The translations under genes were made by a program, and so were the position numbers. 6,595 nucleotides of DNA from Aliarcobacter butzleri (lineage in GTDB: Bacteria > Campylobacterota > Campylobacteria > Campylobacterales > Arcobacteraceae). The notes below the pieces were generated by a model that was not told the DNA's origin, did no database searches, and saw only the letters and a program-made list of their open reading frames with translations. How positions within the stretch are numbered: the first letter of the stretch is position 1; every line of letters starts with the position of its first letter. Where the stretch lies: positions 1 to 6,595 of the forward strand of contig JAAYJJ010000055.1 in NCBI GenBank assembly GCA_012522985.1, in the 5' to 3' direction. This document shows, piece after piece, positions 6,103-6,595 of this stretch.

Positions 6103-6595
6103 ATGAATAATATTATACCACAAAAGAGATTATGTTACTTTGTAACTGCAACAAATACAGATGTAGGCAAGAGTTTTGCTTCTAAAAAGTTACTTTCTTA
6201 CTACGCATCTATGGGATATAAGGTTGGCTATTATAAGCCAATAGAAACAGCTGTTATAGATGATAAACCTAGTGATGGGATTATGCTTTTAAAACTAGCT
6301 AAAGAGCTAAATAGAGATTTTAATGTAGATATAAAAGAGGTAGTTCCTTATAGATTTACTCTAGCAGCTTCACCATATGTAGCAAAAGGTGATACTATTA
6401 TAGATATAGAGTATTTAAAAGCCCAAAAAGAGTATTTACAAACTTTTTGTGATGTTTTGATAGTTGAGGGTGCTGGAGGGCTTATGGTACCTATAGAAAA
6501 AGAGTTTTTTATGATAGATTTAATAAAAGAACTTCAATGTAAAGCTATACTTATAAGCCCATCAAATTTAGGCTCTATAAATGATACTATGCTTA
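6103..6595 (+). CDS. bioD: Dethiobiotin synthase BioD, 3'-truncated by window end
   Basis: BioD closes the ureido ring of 7,8-diaminopelargonic acid with CO2 and ATP to make dethiobiotin, the penultimate step of biotin synthesis. The frame is open from ATG at 6103 to the window edge, 164 residues of an expected 210-230. Visible motifs are the P-loop TATNTDVGKS (15-24), YYKPIET (43-49), SDG (57-59), the VEGAGGLMVPI loop (121-131) and NLGSIND (155-161), which corresponds to the NxxGxxNH motif of other BioDs. The His-to-Asp change also appears in Helicobacter BioD as I recall it. KPIETA carries Ala where Gly is usual. The only in-frame ATG before the P-loop is at 6103. No ribosome binding site is visible, and a perfect -10 lies just upstream, so translation may be leaderless. 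It is divergent from clpS, with 41 bp between the genes. Confidence 0.92.
   Translation, partial: MNNIIPQKRLCYFVTATNTDVGKSFASKKLLSYYASMGYKVGYYKPIETAVIDDKPSDGIMLLKLAKELNRDFNVDIKEVVPYRFTLAASPYVAKGDTIIDIEYLKAQKEYLQTFCDVLIVEGAGGLMVPIEKEFFMIDLIKELQCKAILISPSNLGSINDTML
6112..6120 (-). promoter_or_regulatory. Candidate clpS-clpA promoter (extended -10)
   Basis: On the minus strand the sequence TGGTATAAT is a perfect extended -10 (TGnTATAAT), with TATAAT at 6112-6117 and TG at 6119-6120. No -35 is evident, as is usual for extended -10 promoters. Transcription would begin near 6105, leaving a leader of about 44 nt to the clpS GTG. The box lies inside the first codons of bioD. A second minus-strand TATTAT at 6091-6096 could give a shorter leader. 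Confidence 0.5.

Overview
This AT-rich window (by eye about 30% G+C) comes from a member of the Campylobacterota (former Epsilonproteobacteria), most likely Arcobacteraceae or a close relative. I infer this from the codon use, the NLGSIND motif in BioD (Helicobacter BioD, as I recall it, has a similar NLGxIND), and the style of the Tpx, ClpA and ClpS proteins. No database search was possible, so genus is not resolved. The content is mainly core housekeeping genes. I see no phage, insertion sequence, CRISPR array, rRNA or tRNA.

Layout, left to right. A 5'-truncated SIMPL-domain (DUF541) protein gene (+) runs to 602 and overlaps tail-to-tail by 16 bp with a HI0933/YhiN-type flavoprotein gene (-, 587-1825, TTG start). 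A 178-bp divergent intergenic region (1826-2003) carries promoters for both directions and an interrupted palindrome. The thiol peroxidase gene tpx (+, 2004-2552) follows. It has no ATG, GTG or TTG that could give the full protein; its reading frame and ribosome binding site point to an ATT start codon. A strong intrinsic terminator (2557-2586) closes tpx. A D-alanyl-D-alanine carboxypeptidase gene (+, 2702-3586) has its own promoter and overlaps by 17 bp, tail-to-tail, with clpA (-, 3570-5768). clpA is preceded by clpS (-, 5768-6061), whose stop codon overlaps the first clpA ATG. Divergent from clpS, and cut by the window end, is bioD (+, from 6103).

How the genes work together. ClpS and ClpA form the N-degron adaptor and unfoldase pair that feeds ClpP; they are translationally coupled here. 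Tpx reduces peroxides. The DD-carboxypeptidase trims peptidoglycan in the periplasm. BioD makes dethiobiotin for biotin synthesis. The flavoprotein and the SIMPL protein belong to widespread families without a settled role. Beyond clpS-clpA the genes look like separate transcription units.

The points most worth a second look are the ATT initiation of tpx, the cysteine-rich C-terminal tail of Tpx, and the bioD start with no visible ribosome binding site a few bases after a perfect -10 box, which suggests a leaderless message overlapping the clpS promoter.
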